From Ascarosepion bandense (lineage: Eukaryota; Mollusca; Cephalopoda; Sepiida; Sepiidae): DNA of 64,000 nucleotides. The position numbers were made by a program, and so were the translations under genes. The notes below the pieces were generated by a model. It worked only from the letters and a program-made list of their open reading frames with translations, made no database searches and was not told where the DNA came from. The stretch's first letter is position 1. Each line of letters begins with the position of its first letter. Location of the stretch: the NCBI GenBank assembly GCA_037127315.1, contig JBBBDQ010001269.1, positions 1,925,001 through 1,989,000 on the forward strand, given 5' to 3'. Of the stretch, positions 31,985 to 42,654 are shown one piece after another.

Positions 31985-32075
31985 AAAATATAAAAAATTG
32001 CTCAAGTTTTATATTGTTTCGAGCGCTTTCGTCTAGCGCTTCAGCTATTTTCAGGGGTGTTGTATTTGATATATT
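31985..32075 (-). mobile_element. PLE-type terminus with hammerhead-like order
   Basis: On the minus strand CTGAAAATAGCTGAAGCGCT leads to a hairpin (AGCGCT-AGACGAA-AGCGCT) and then CGAAACAATATAAAACTTGA. It resembles PLE ends in having CUGA, a hairpin and GAAAC. The CUGANGA box is damaged. No RT is attached. Confidence 0.5.
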
Positions 32076-32444
32076 TAGTTTCCATCTTGTCTGTTACATA
32101 GTAGCTTTTTACGGTTATCTGTGGAATCAAAGTGCTATTAAAAACATTTACTAACCCATAATTTACAAGAACAGCCAAGAAAAAGTATAATTGATAACAC
32201 AAAAATCATTTTTAAATCACATAATCGTCACCATCTTACTATTATGGAAGCCCTTTTGATTGAACTCCCTTCCCCTGCTATGTCGGAAACTGTTCACTAG
32301 CAAAGATGATGTGTTAAGTTTTTTTTTCTAAAAATAGAAGTGACCCTCATTTGGTATTTTGGACCCTTTCTGAACAATTGTGTCTGGAGCTAAAGCCTGA
32401 CTAATTGATTAATATGTGGTGGGATTACAGGAAATTCGTATGTA

Positions 32445-32725
32445 TACATGTACGTTGTGGTGCAGTGGATTTTGGCTCGGATCGAGAAATTGAGGAGCCA
32501 ACTTCCAATAGAATTTCCTTGCATTCACTTACGCGCAAATACCCTTGAGAAAGATATTAATCCGTCTCTTCCCTCTAGCTATGGGTTAAATAACAAAACA
32601 GATTGGGTTCTTTAGCCTTGGCTGGCAACCAGTCTACCACAGAAAGTACTGGCAACCTACTGTGGGATAATATTTCGTGGTATGATCATCCAAGCGTGCT
32701 TCACGTATGGCATTTAACTGACTGA
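32445..32725 (+). mobile_element. tRNA-derived SINE (hairpin-tail family)
   Basis: Head GTACGTTGTGGTGCAGTGGA, body ATTCACTTACGCGCAAATAC, TATTAATCCGTCTCTTCCCT, AACAAAACAGATTGGGTTCT, and 3' end GTATGGCATTTAACTGACTG. The B box is partly deleted and the tail hairpin is lost (ATATTTCGTGGTATGATCAT). Confidence 0.85.
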
Positions 32726-33255
32726 CCTGTTCAATGGATTAACAGAGATTCGTATAGTAAATATGAATATAACGTTTGGATGTGACGCCGATTGAATTAA
32801 AAAGAAGTTCGATCTTAATAAACTGCACTTGAACTTGAATGTAAGACAAATAGAATAAAGAAATAGAAAATTATTTTTTCTGTCACTTGACGTTTGCATG
32901 TATAAACACTCGGATTGCAGATCGCGTACATAAATCTGTTAGAACCGATATTCTTTATGTTCGATAGATAATCGAATTGATCTTGTTTTGATTTGATTTT
33001 GTGAATGAGCAAAGAAAAAAGATTAATGCTTTGTTGGGGATTTTTATTTTTGTATCACATCAATCATTTCAATTCATCGAAGGTCAGGCATTTCTTGCAA
33101 TTTCATTAAGATATTTGCCCTTTGATTTCAGTCTGATTATTTTGCTGTTACCAAGGAGTTTTATTGCAGCACGTCGATGCGTTCATCCATAGAATGTAAA
33201 CGTAAGAGCTAATATATATAAATTCATACATTCTCCTGTTCAAATAGAAACGAAC
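32726..33255. other. Unassigned stretch
   Basis: Short open frames without recognisable domains. No repeat partner seen. Confidence 0.35.
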
Positions 33256-33259
33256 AAAC

Positions 33260-33298
<39 letters not shown>

Positions 33299-33311
33299 CG
33301 AACAGTCTGCA

Positions 33312-33342
<31 letters not shown>

Positions 33343-33354
33343 TGAAGAGACTGC

Positions 33355-33397
<43 letters not shown>

Positions 33398-33437
33398 TCT
33401 GATAGATTGTGATACAGAAATAGATATGTATAGTGTC

Positions 33438-33472
<35 letters not shown>
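33260..33472. repeat. (GATA)n microsatellite array in four blocks
   Basis: Four GATA blocks are separated by related spacers (CGAACAGTCTGCAATA, TGAAGAGACTGCGATA and a longer TTCTGATAGATTGTGATACA). The array looks like a higher-order repeat of a GATA block plus an AGACTGCGATA-type spacer. Confidence 0.9.
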
Positions 33473-33639
33473 TCTTCAGATATTTTATACCTGTTCATAT
33501 ATGAAACTTCACTGTATCTCAGTAGTTATATCTTTGATCTGCTATTTAACTCAAATCAATCGTTCTTAACAAAGTAAATAATGATGTACTTTATTATTAA
33601 ATTTAAGTGACCACGCTTCTCCAATACTTCCTATTTAAG

Positions 33640-34640
33640 ATTTTGCCCACCTGCTCTCGGTCCATCGATGTTTCTTACCTTCATCAAAGACGTTTCTGGA
33701 GTAATCAGTTCCAAACTAGGCATTTAGGCTGATAGCACTGCTATTTACTCCTGTCTTATTCTTATGAAGATAATTGCTTAAATATCCCAGGAAAACATCA
33801 CCTGAAATTCGCTGAATACGAAAAGGGAGCGAAGACCTATTGGTTAAACTAGAACATATTTTCGCTTTATATCCACTGATAGAAATGCCAAAAATTTATA
33901 CTAATCATTTTCGCTTTACACAATTACGTTACTGAAAGCTTCTTAATATCATTTATTGTAAAAAAGAAAATTCAATGATAGATACGAAAATATAAACCTG
34001 GCAGTTCCTCTCGAACATAACCTGTAAGTAGTTGTTAACTCGGGCAAGAAACGGCTAGTAAAATTTAACGTCTCCAAATCAAAACGGCTATCATCATAGG
34101 AAGCTATTTTTATTCACCACTAACATCAATGCATTCCGATGTATTCTACTGACCGGAAGTGGAGTGATTATATTGAATCGATTGTTAAATCCTTTGTTGT
34201 TACAGTTGGTTCACACTGCATTGTATAAAAAAGTTCTCTCAACTGAATTCATCCTAGACATGTTTGAATCTACTATCCGTCAGTGAATGGAATATTGCTG
34301 CCATATCTTGTTGAGTAGTCAGGTTATATATCTGTAGATTCCAAAGGAATTCGAAAAGAGGATTCTCACCTGGAATCTTAAGTTAGTTTTCCACTTCTGT
34401 GACGTGTTTTCGGTATTTTCTAAAAATATTTTCATGGCAGACTTTCTAACGTCGTAATAGTAGATTGATGCCATAAATTTAAAATCTCAGATTGGCAACT
34501 AAATCTCACCGTTTTACTGTTAAAATAGCTTGGTAAGCGTTGTATTATCACAGCTTCTCATTTCTTTCCTGCTCAACACCTACACTGTTCAAATGCAACG
34601 TCAATCGTAATCCTTTGTTTTTGTGAAGCCGTTTTTTCTT
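33640..34640 (+). mobile_element. Decayed Jockey/I-like LINE with a 215-bp insertion
   Basis: LGPSMFLTFIKDVSGVI and ADSTAIYSCL correspond to the RT motifs LGPTLFLIFINDLPDEI and ADDTTIYS. After an unrelated block (33762-33975) the LINE resumes with NINLAVPLEHNL, NSGKKRLVKFN and SDYIESIVKS, then MEYCCHI. The catalytic ADD is changed to ADS. The inserted block has its own copy at 36908-37125. Confidence 0.75.
33762..33975 (+). repeat. ~215-bp dispersed repeat, copy 1 (inside LINE)
   Basis: AAGATAATTGCTTAAATATC, CCAGGAAAACATCACCTGAA, GAACATATTTTCGCTTTATA and ACAATTACGTTACTGAAA are shared with 36908-37125 at about 90% identity by eye. No coding potential. It splits the LINE reading order cleanly, so it is an insertion. 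Confidence 0.8.
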
Positions 34641-34804
34641 CATATTTCTTCGGTAAAGTTCTCTCATTCTTGTCTTCTCCGTTATGCCTTACTGGTATTG
34701 TTGCTTTCCTTGATGTGCAATGACATTTTTTAAAAACTCAAACTAAAAATTTCGTAATATCAATGAAGACGTCTGATGGTCGATCTTAATGATGGTGTTA
34801 GATA

Positions 34805-35194
34805 CACTGCCGGCCATAAATATTCGGCAACCTCACTCAGTGTTATAAAAACTGATTTATTTCATACTATTTTTTAGTATTTATTGCCAAGTGAATAATT
34901 GTAAAAGAAAATAGAATGGTTCTTTTATTAATACTGCACAATAACATCTGCATAAAATGAATTTAAAAATATTTAATAATTGCCTATATTGCAGTCATCA
35001 TCAGTGAAAGAAGGAAGAAAATTTAGGCTGATTCGGACGAGTTCATCTTTGTTCCTTGCCTTGTAAAATTTTGCAAATTAATGTTAACAAAAGAACCATT
35101 CTGTTTTCATTTGAAAATAAATACTAAAAATAGTATGAAATACATAATTTCTTTAAAATAAACTGGGATTTCCTAATAATTATGGCCGTTAGTG
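34805..35194. mobile_element. Tc1-type MITE, copy 1
   Basis: Terminal inverted repeats CACTGCCGGCCATAAATATT and AATAATTATGGCCGTTAGTG are flanked by TA on both sides (34803-34804 and 35195-35196), the Tc1/mariner target duplication. Inner subterminal repeats (TTTCATACTATTTTTTAGTA and its complement) also fold back. Internal sequence has no coding frame. Sister element at 52520-52905. Confidence 0.85.
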
Positions 35195-35196
35195 TA

Positions 35197-36235
35197 GTGT
35201 TTTTTTTATAAAAACAGTTTTTTCGGGAAATGAGATTCTCACGTGTACTAAACGTTATAGATATTTTAGTTTTTAGTAGTGGATAAAGTTATCACCATGG
35301 TTATATTATTTTGTCTTCTAGTTACGTGTGTTACCCATATTTATATACTTGTAATGAGGTTTTTATCTAAATATATTTTATTTTTATAAACAAATCAATA
35401 GGGTCTGACAATGGATTATGTTTTTAAGATTTATCGGATGAATTCGTTTAAATTGACAGGATTAATTTGTTTCAGAAAACGACTCTATACAGATAATAGT
35501 TTAGAACTTTGTGATCGCAAATTATTTTGCGTCATTACCCATTCCCCACCACCCACTGCCACCTATATAGCAAATATTTTAAACAGTGATGGGTAAATTA
35601 TGTTTTGACAGGCACTTTGCCTGTCTTGATAAATTCGAGATGTCCAGTATGATGAAGGATAGGTAAAAACAATTATATATCAAATAAAATTATCCTGAGG
35701 TTTTCTAGCAAAGTTGTTCTTGATTTCCCTTTATTTAATTTATATTCGAAAAAATGCTATCTTCATGTTAATGCCCCTTCAAAAAATTATCAAATATACT
35801 AAAATATTCCTTGTTTTGGGAGATATTTATATCTTATCTAGTTTATTTTATACAGATTCTTTGTAGATTTGAATAGTTTTTTATATATCATATTATGAAA
35901 TACTTTTTAAATATCCGAAAACTTTCATAGTAAACCCAAATTCTCAATTGCCACGGTTTTTCTTATCAGTTGCTTATAACCCACCCGGCAATTGAAATCA
36001 CCCACCGGTGTGCCATATCGCCTATATTGGAAAACTTTGCTTTAGATTTTGTAATGAGTTGAAAATTCATGTCAGAGACAAGATCTGAATTGAGTTTTTC
36101 CAGATGAATTTATTGATAGTATGTAACCGGGACATTATATTTAAAAGTAAAACAAGAAAACTGTTTACTATCGACATCTTTATTGCACAATATATTTGCT
36201 ATTCGGTAACAACTTGATATCATCCTTCAGGAATT
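35197..36235. other. Unassigned AT-rich stretch
   Basis: No gene or repeat recognised. A 61-codon frame at 35411 has no domain. A long T tract (36232-36257) is the reversed poly(A) of the next LINE. Confidence 0.35.
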
Positions 36236-36905
36236 TTTTTTTTTTTTTTTTTTTTTATAAGCGTTTCACCCCGAGCAAGGCATGTTACTGCCACTACTGT
36301 GCAGGGGGCTACGTAGAGTGGAGAAAGGCTGATTAAATATAGTAAATAACAGAGGGTGGGTGATAGGCGGGTAAGGATACCGAGAATGAGGGTTGGGTAG
36401 ATGAGAGTGTTCTGAGAATAGTTGGGAGTTAGTGTGATAGGAGGTGTCTATTGACCCTACATTTAAACACCTGGAGATTGTAACTGTCGGGAAAGCAGAC
36501 TTGTGGAAGGGAGTTCCACAGGCGGGAAGCGCGAGAAAAGAAGCTGTTGGAGTAGAATTTACGGTTACATCTTATTTGTTTAACTGTAAAAGGGTGGGAC
36601 CTAGTTGCTAATCTAGTATCTCGTGTAAATTCGTGCTTAGGCGGCACCAGTGATCTAAGCTCGACGGAGCAGAAGCCATGAAAGTACTTGTAGAAGAGGC
36701 ACAGGGAAGCTACATCACGCCTGTGTGAGAGCGGCTGCAGCCGGTCTGCCAAGTCAGTATCAACCACGTTACAGATCCTCCTTTGTATTTTGTCAAGAAG
36801 CCCAAGGAGAGCAGCAGGGGCACCCGACCAGATATGGCAGCAATATTCACTGGACAAAGACCCGGTCGAAATATTTTCTACATTTTTACTTGGAAATGGA
36901 AGTTT
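36236..36905 (-). mobile_element. Jockey/I-like LINE subfamily 2, 5'-truncated
   Basis: Poly(A) appears as T at 36236-36257. The 3' UTR and C-terminal coding end lie in one open frame (36911-36429) with EYCCHIWSGAPAALLGLLDK, DLADRLQPLSHRRDVASLCL, SRLWNSLPQVCFPDSYNLQV and NRHLLSH. Very close to the plus-strand copy at 6995-7857. Its truncated 5' end abuts the 215-bp repeat at 36908. Confidence 0.9.
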
Positions 36906-36907
36906 AT

Positions 36908-37125
36908 TCATAGAAAGATAATTGCTTAAATATCCCAGGAAAACATCACCTGAAATTCGCCGAATACGAAAAGGAAGTGACGATTTAGTGGTTAAACTAG
37001 AACATATTTTCGCTTTATATCCACTGATAGAAATGCCAAAAATTTATACTGATAAATTTCGCTTTACACAATTACGTTACTGAAAAGCTTCTTAATATCA
37101 TTTATTGCAAAGAAGAAAATATTTT
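36908..37125 (+). repeat. ~215-bp dispersed repeat, copy 2
   Basis: Counterpart of 33762-33975. Here it lies directly at the truncated 5' end of a LINE. Confidence 0.8.
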
Positions 37126-37194
37126 CGAAAAAATACTACGAGTATTATGTTTTTCAGTGTTGTGTAAGCCAGGGCTACCCATAACATTACCAAA

Positions 37195-37402
37195 ATCCAT
37201 ATTTTTGCTTAGCGCGGAAAGTGCGAGACTAATATCTGAAGGCGAGTAGGCATGGCCACATTCCAGAAGCTGACTCGAGTATTGGGAGACAACAAAATGC
37301 TAGAAACAAAGAAGAGAGTGCTGGATTGATATGTGTTTTCTTTTCTTCAATATGGCAATGAATGCTCGATAATCTCATTAAAGACAAAGGAGAGACTTTG
37401 TA
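37195..37402 (+). mobile_element. RTE-like LINE fragment ('KKK-tail' family)
   Basis: MATFQKLTRVLGDNKMLETK, then KRVLD and LQYGNECS, correspond to AKDAFQKLNEVLRHREISLG and YVMSVLQ at 57950-58090. Decayed. It stops at the start of repeat copy B. Confidence 0.7.
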
Positions 37403-37405
37403 ACA

Positions 37406-39675
37406 CGCGTCGTCAGCCTGGGTCTACCCCGGTCAATACGACACCAGATATGACGACGCTCTCGGGTCTCTGGTCGTGATGGCTTTGACACAGTAAAAAT
37501 TTTCAAATCGTCTATTACAGTGGTGTACCTCCTTGTCCACGCTGTGAATTTTGATTCCAAGGAAGGCAAGTTGAAATAATGCTAGCTGTATCTTTACCAC
37601 GTCAAACCAGACAGGACGGGTGTGCACACTTGGGTAAATGCAAAACGGCACAAAAAAAAACAAAATAAAATAAAATAAATCCAAGGACGCCTAAATAATT
37701 GCGGAAACATTTTTATATACAAAAAACCCCCCAAAAAGCAACAACATAAAGAAATAGAATATAATAGTCGGCAAGTTCTTATCCTTACAACAGACAGAAA
37801 GTTTTCATTTAAGAGTAATGTTTGTCTTCTCAACATTAATTTAAATTCTCAGTTGGAATTTTCAAGTTGTGACGATTCAAAATGTCTTATTTAAGCTTTC
37901 CACCGAAGCTTTACAGAAATTGGCGAAGAGGGGTCTTTGTGATGGCGGCGGTAAATTCGTTTTGTCTGCCTTAGCTCGGTGCAGCAACAACAACTGCATT
38001 TGACGTTAACTCTTTCTCGGCTCTCTGTTTCTTTACATCTTTAGCCAGGACTCTATCATAGGCGCGTTTTTGTTTTAACTTTAACTCTTTTCAGTCGGTC
38101 GGCGGCAGGCTTCTCTACGTTTCTTTACATCTTTGGTCAGGAGCTCTATCGGAGGCAACTGCTCTTTTCGTACGATCTTGGCTCCCTAGTAAGAACCATC
38201 TGTCCCTTTGTCGTTACCTCTCGACTTGTCCCAAGTCTCGAGCGAGTCTCATTTTGGTCTTTGGAGGCCTTATTTTTATGCATATCCCAGATTCTCTTGG
38301 TAGATGCATGACGAACAAGGGGGGTCCATTCAAATTAAACCTGTAACCAATGAAATTACTCCCGCCCTCGCGTTTTCAGGCGGAGCAATTTTATTCCCTT
38401 GATTTAAACAATAAAATAACAATATTTCTTTTCTTCTTCTTCCCTGATTCAACTGATTACATCATTTATTTTTCAAGTTTTCAAATTTATAAATTGAGGA
38501 TTTAACTTTTCTTGGCCCGATCAAACATTTTCGACAATCGTCGAAAAATGTTTTGACTACCATTTATTTTTTTTTACTTCCACCAGCCGTAAAGCTCAAG
38601 GCTTCCAATGGTATGTCTCTTTGTCACTTGTTTCTGCTTTGTTACATAATGGTCCCACAATATAATGCCCCCATTTGTTACATAATGACCCCGCGATGTA
38701 ATGACCCAATTTGTTACATAATGGCCCCGCAATATAATGACCCTATTTGTTACATAATGGGCCCAAAATATAATGACCCCATTTGTAACATAATGGTCCC
38801 ACAATATAATGACCCCATTTGTTACATAATGGTCCCGCAATATAATGACCCCATTTGTTACATACTGGCCCCACAGTGTAATGACCCCATTTGTTACATA
38901 ATGGTCCCAAAATATAATGACCCCATTTGTTACATAATGGTCCCAAAATATAATGACCCCATTTGTTACATAATGGTCCCACAATATAATGACCCCATTT
39001 GTTACATAATGGTCCCAAAATATAATGACCCCATTTGTTACATAATGGTCCCGCAATATAATGACCCCATTTGTTACATAATGGTCCCCACAATATAATG
39101 ACCCCATTTGTTACATAATGGTCCCAAAATATAATGGCCCCATTTGTTACATAATGGTCCTGCAATATAATGGCCCCATTTGTTACATAATGGTCCCAAA
39201 ATATAATGGACCCCATTTGTTACATAATGGTCCCAAAATATAATTTGACCCCAATTTGTTACATAATGGCCCCACAGTGTAATGACCCCATTTGTTACAT
39301 AATGGTCCCAAAATATAATGACCCCATTTGTTACATAATGGTCCCGCAATATAATGACCCCATTTGTTACATAACGGTCCCACAATATAATGACCCCATT
39401 TGACCTGTCACTTTACACCTGAAAACTAATTTTTCTCAATTCGATTTTCAGCTAGTTTTCAAGATTTTAAAAATTTTTTAATATATTTTTCACTCCACTC
39501 ATATTGCGATCAACAGTAAACAATCTTATCATCTATTAGGCTCATTTTCCTCTATTCATATTGTAACCAATAATCTGCAGAATTAATAATACCACAAGTA
39601 ATAAGTTCTTTCGCGCCGTCGTACTAAACTTACGATTATATTTTTTTCACATGCAATTGTAATTACCGTGTTACA
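37406..39675 (+). repeat. Unknown dispersed repeat, copy B, with internal VNTR
   Basis: Same order of words as copy A (18950-20666), with the same GTGTTACAA end. It is longer because of the tandem array at 38639-39402. The repeat begins within a few bases of the end of an RTE-like fragment and is followed by another piece of the same RTE-like family (39688-40050), so copy B may have inserted into that LINE. Confidence 0.8.
38639..39402. repeat. 36-bp VNTR, about 21 units
   Basis: Each unit reads TTTGTTACATAATGGTCCCA followed by CAATATAATGACCCCA, with A/C/G changes at a few fixed spots (CCCACAA, CCCAAAA, CCCGCAA). The unit length is a multiple of 3 and has no stops in some frames on both strands. 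This creates spurious 12-residue repeat frames (CYIMVPQYNDPI on plus, HYVTNGVIILWD on minus). Two or three units have a 1-base change in length (near 39086, 39208 and 39244). I consider these frames non-coding. Confidence 0.92.
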
Positions 39676-39687
39676 ACTTGAAGCCAC

Positions 39688-40050
39688 TGAAATTGCGGTT
39701 CAAAAGAAAGATGCAGCGGATGCTATGAGCCGAGCATATCATCAAGGGATGGAGATGAGGAGACGAAAAAGAAACTAATAGTAAAAATCAAGAAAAGGCA
39801 GCTAAAGTTCTTCAGACATGCAGTGAGGAAGGTGGGCTTGAAGAATCTGATACTCGTGGATCAGACAGAAAGAAAGATGGACAAAGGAAAGCAGGGTGTA
39901 ACATACCTGACGGGCGTGAGCAAGTGGATATCAAAGCGGGGTTTGGGTGGGTAACACGAGAAAGCGTAATAAGATCCTATATGGGTAGGGAGATATGAAA
40001 GACCATGATCGCCTACGTCTTGAAAAGACATGCTACATAAAAGAAGAAAT
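39688..40050 (+). mobile_element. RTE-like LINE 3' end ('KKK-tail' family), decayed
   Basis: ATCAAGAAAAGGCAGCTAAA, TTCTTCAGACATGCAGTGAG and GAAGAATCTGATACT match the IRKRQLKFLRHAMRKEGLEN region of 58220-58310. Further on, GACCATGATCGCCTACGTCT and ACATAAAAGAAGAAAT match its 3' end. Many stops. Confidence 0.78.
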
Positions 40051-40469
40051 TACATTAGGTTTATGAGCATAATTCCTGGATATGATTGTTATGATTAACT
40101 TCATCTGGTCTACCAGATCGTGGGCATGTAGCAGAGAAACTATTTTAGATTTTAGTAACTTATAAATAATGTTTCGTAGCTAGAGCGAAAAATGTAGTTA
40201 TACAAAATAAAAGAAACTGTGTATGGGGGCACAGATATTTGATAAAACAATAATCGAGAGAAAAAACAAAGAAGTTAATTAAAACGCATAAAAATGATTA
40301 ATGCTTTAAGGTTAAAATTAATAGGAGTCAAACGGTCTATTCTTAATTTAAAAGGATAGGAACGCGACATCATCCACGAGCTATAATTAAAATGAAAGTA
40401 TTTCTCATCATTCAACTGCATTGCCAGCCAAAAAAGAATGTTTCGTCGGGAGATGATTATGGTTTATTT
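40051..40469. other. Unassigned stretch
   Basis: AT-rich, no coding motif or repeat partner recognised. Confidence 0.35.
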
Positions 40470-41000
40470 GGATTCGGCCTTATGTCAGACATAGCCGAAC
40501 TCCCTACAGCTTACAAATTATTCAGAATTATCATCTGAACAATCAGAAGGTTGGCTGTTGGCAAATGGGGATGTGTGGAATAGTGTATGAATAACATTTA
40601 CATTTTTCTTGTTAAAATAGAAATTTATTAAGAGGAAATGAATAACAGAAGTTTTAAAAGTTACTGTGCAATTAGAAAAATTATTAAGAAGTTAAGGGTA
40701 GAGTTTGTGTTCAATGATAATTTTATGGGTATCAAGATTTGTAGAAAATGTTCGTAGTAATAATTATTGAAAGAATATAGGCGTACGTACGTATGTATGT
40801 ATGTATTCAGTAGGAATGTCTTTGGATGGGGAAGAAGATGTAAATTAAATCAGCAGAAGGAAAGAGAAAGTGGAAAAATGTCACGGTCAGCTTGAAGCTT
40901 CTCTCGTTACATTTTATCTTGTCGTCTTTGCTGCTTCCATTCCTGACTGACACACTGACGCTGATCGTGGGCCCTTTTATTGTCATTAGATATTTCACAC
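40470..41000 (+). repeat. ~500-bp dispersed repeat, copy 1 (inverted partner at 48150)
   Basis: Reverse complement of 48150-48650 over nearly its whole length: GGTATCAAGATTTGTAGAAA, ATGTTCGTAGTA, GCGTACGTACGTATGTATG, GGAATGTCTTTGGATG, and the outer TTCGGCCTTATGTCAGAC / TTCAGCCTTGTGTCATAC. No ORF is shared. An LTR or MITE origin is possible; the ends are not defined well enough to say. Confidence 0.75.
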
Positions 41001-41260
41001 TAACTGGCATAGTCATCAAGTCTTGCAAGTCGCTTCCATTGGTCAAAAATCAATTTAACACCTACTTGCGAAATCTGGTTTCGATTTTTTCTTTAAGCAC
41101 ATGCTCAATCCCTTTTCTATTTCGGAAAAACAAGGATTTCACACCTCATTGTGAATTTTTAATTAATATCCATGTTTAATTCACAAAATAAAAAACGGAT
41201 ATTAATAAAATAGAATAAACCTATGCAACACTAAATGGTTACAAACTGCCAACAGACCAG

Positions 41261-41261
<1 letters not shown>
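41001..41261. other. Unassigned stretch
   Basis: Part of a 95-codon frame without a domain. Nothing else seen. Confidence 0.35.
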
Positions 41262-41291
<30 letters not shown>

Positions 41292-41612
41292 CTTCTTCTT
41301 CTTCTATGTGCACTGTTCTTTCAGGACGTAGGCGATCATGGTTCTCTACGTCTCCCTATCCCTTGTGGCTCCTAGTATGTTTGCTCCCGTTACGCCTGTC
41401 AACCCCTGTTCCATCAACCACCTGATCAGGTCCTGCAAATATGTTAGCCGCTGAGTTCCTCTGTCTCTCCGTCCTTCTATCTGGCCAGTCAATATCAGGT
41501 TCTCCAGGCTCTCCTTCCTCATTGCGTGTCCCAGGAACTTCAGTTGTCTCTTCCTGATGCTCAGTATCAATTTCCTCTTTGTTGCTATTCTTTCCAACAC
41601 CTCACTAGCTTA
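41262..41612 (-). mobile_element. RTE-like LINE 3' end with (GAA)n tail
   Basis: On the plus strand a (CTT)n tract (41262-41304) precedes the reversed LINE. The minus frame 41600-41346 reads RIATKRKLILSIRKRQLKFL, GHAMRKESLENLILTGQIEG, RRDRGTQRLTYLQDLIRWL and NILGATRDRET, uninterrupted for 84 codons. It is the cleanest C-terminus of this family in the window. The GAA tail is also seen at 58496-58541, so (GAA)n is the family's 3' tail. Confidence 0.88.
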
Positions 41613-41795
41613 GACATACTAAATTCCCATCCAACACATCACTTACATATCACATTCCCCAAAATAAGTCGTTTTCACGATTTATTTTCAGTTCCACAAA
41701 TCATCCGAAGAAAAGCACTTGTGCTCTGAAACCTGCAATTTTTGTCTAGTGATACTATGCTTTTATAAACCATTGTAACAACTATTACAATATAT
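41613..41795 (+). repeat. PLE-type terminal repeat, copy 1
   Basis: CTTAGACATACTAAATTCCC through CAATTTTTGTCTAGTGATAC and ACCATTGTAACAACTATTAC is repeated at 42345-42535. It contains CATCCGAAGAA-AGCACTTGTGCTCT-GAAACC, with the order C(U)GAAGA, hairpin, GAAAC. Confidence 0.65.
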
Positions 41796-41894
41796 ATATA
41801 CATATATATACAAGTATTGTTGGAATAATATTCCTTGTCCAAAGAAAACCTATTTTTATAAAAGTGCTCAATACAAAAGTAGAGCTAATCATAT

Positions 41895-42136
41895 TATTTA
41901 TACATAAATCATAACATGGATATGTTACAATATCACTACAAAAGTAGCCATTTTGTTTCAACACTTTTGTGTCTTGTCAAGTGATGTGATGATTCTTAAA
42001 TGAGCCATCACATCACTTAAATGAAATTCATTTAAGAACCATCACATCACTTGACAAGACACAACAGTGTTGAAACAAAATGGCTACTTTTGTAGTGATA
42101 TTGTAATATATCCATGTTATAATTTATGAATAAATA
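41895..42136. repeat. Long near-perfect palindrome, ~105-bp arms
   Basis: Left arm ATAACATGGATATGTTACAA, TATCACTACAAAAGTAGCCA, TTTTGTTTCAACACTTTTGT, then TCTTGTCAAGTGATGTGATG. The right arm is the complement with only a few differences. The centre contains a smaller nested palindrome (TTCATTTAAG / CTTAAATGAA). It lies between the two direct terminal repeats (41613, 42345). It could be a foldback element or inverted PLE ends. Confidence 0.88.
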
Positions 42137-42149
42137 ACACACACATACA

Positions 42150-42192
42150 CACATATATATATAGAGAGAGAGAGAAAGAGAAAGAGAGAGAG
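42150..42192. repeat. (AC)n/(TA)n/(GA)n microsatellite cluster
   Basis: Short ACACACATACACACA, TATATATATA and GAGAGAGA runs in sequence. Confidence 0.85.
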
Positions 42193-42344
42193 ATAAGAAG
42201 TGTCTACCCTTTTTAAAAAGCCTAACATCCCAATATAAGCATTACCAAGACCAAACTAAAAAGTAACCTGTCCAAAACTAAACTACTCCGCCCCCCATCT
42301 CCTAACTGAAAGCTGTATCTTTATAGTTACAAACTGCCGACGAA

Positions 42345-42535
42345 CCAGCTTAGACATACTAAATTTCCATCTCACACATCACTTACATATCACATAAAAA
42401 AAATAAATCGGTTCCACCATTTATTTTCAATTCCACTAATCATCCGAAGAAGAGCACTTGTACTCTGAAACCTGCAATTTTTGTCTAGTGATACTATGCT
42501 TTTATAAACCATTGTAACAACTATTACAATATAAA
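42345..42535 (+). repeat. PLE-type terminal repeat, copy 2
   Basis: Direct copy of 41613-41795, about 90% alike by eye. The hairpin-GAAAC block is at 42436-42480. Confidence 0.65.
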
Positions 42536-42654
42536 GCCTTACTTTGTATCAAGCACTCTTTATAAAAGTAAATGCTTGAACAGTCGGTTTAAAATATACG
42601 TGTTCTGTCACTTTCTTACAATATATATATATATATGTATAATATTTTATTTAT

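Noticed and set aside
33224..33439. Ser-Ile-Tyr-Leu repeat protein
   Set aside because: Translation of the (GATA)n array, with no flanking coding sequence.
38553..39385. Long frames on both strands with 12-residue repeats (plus: CYIMVPQYNDPI; minus: HYVTNGVIILWD)
   Set aside because: They are the automatic result of a stop-free 36-bp tandem repeat. Both strands are open, the array lies in a non-coding repeat copy, and 1-base length changes shift the frame.
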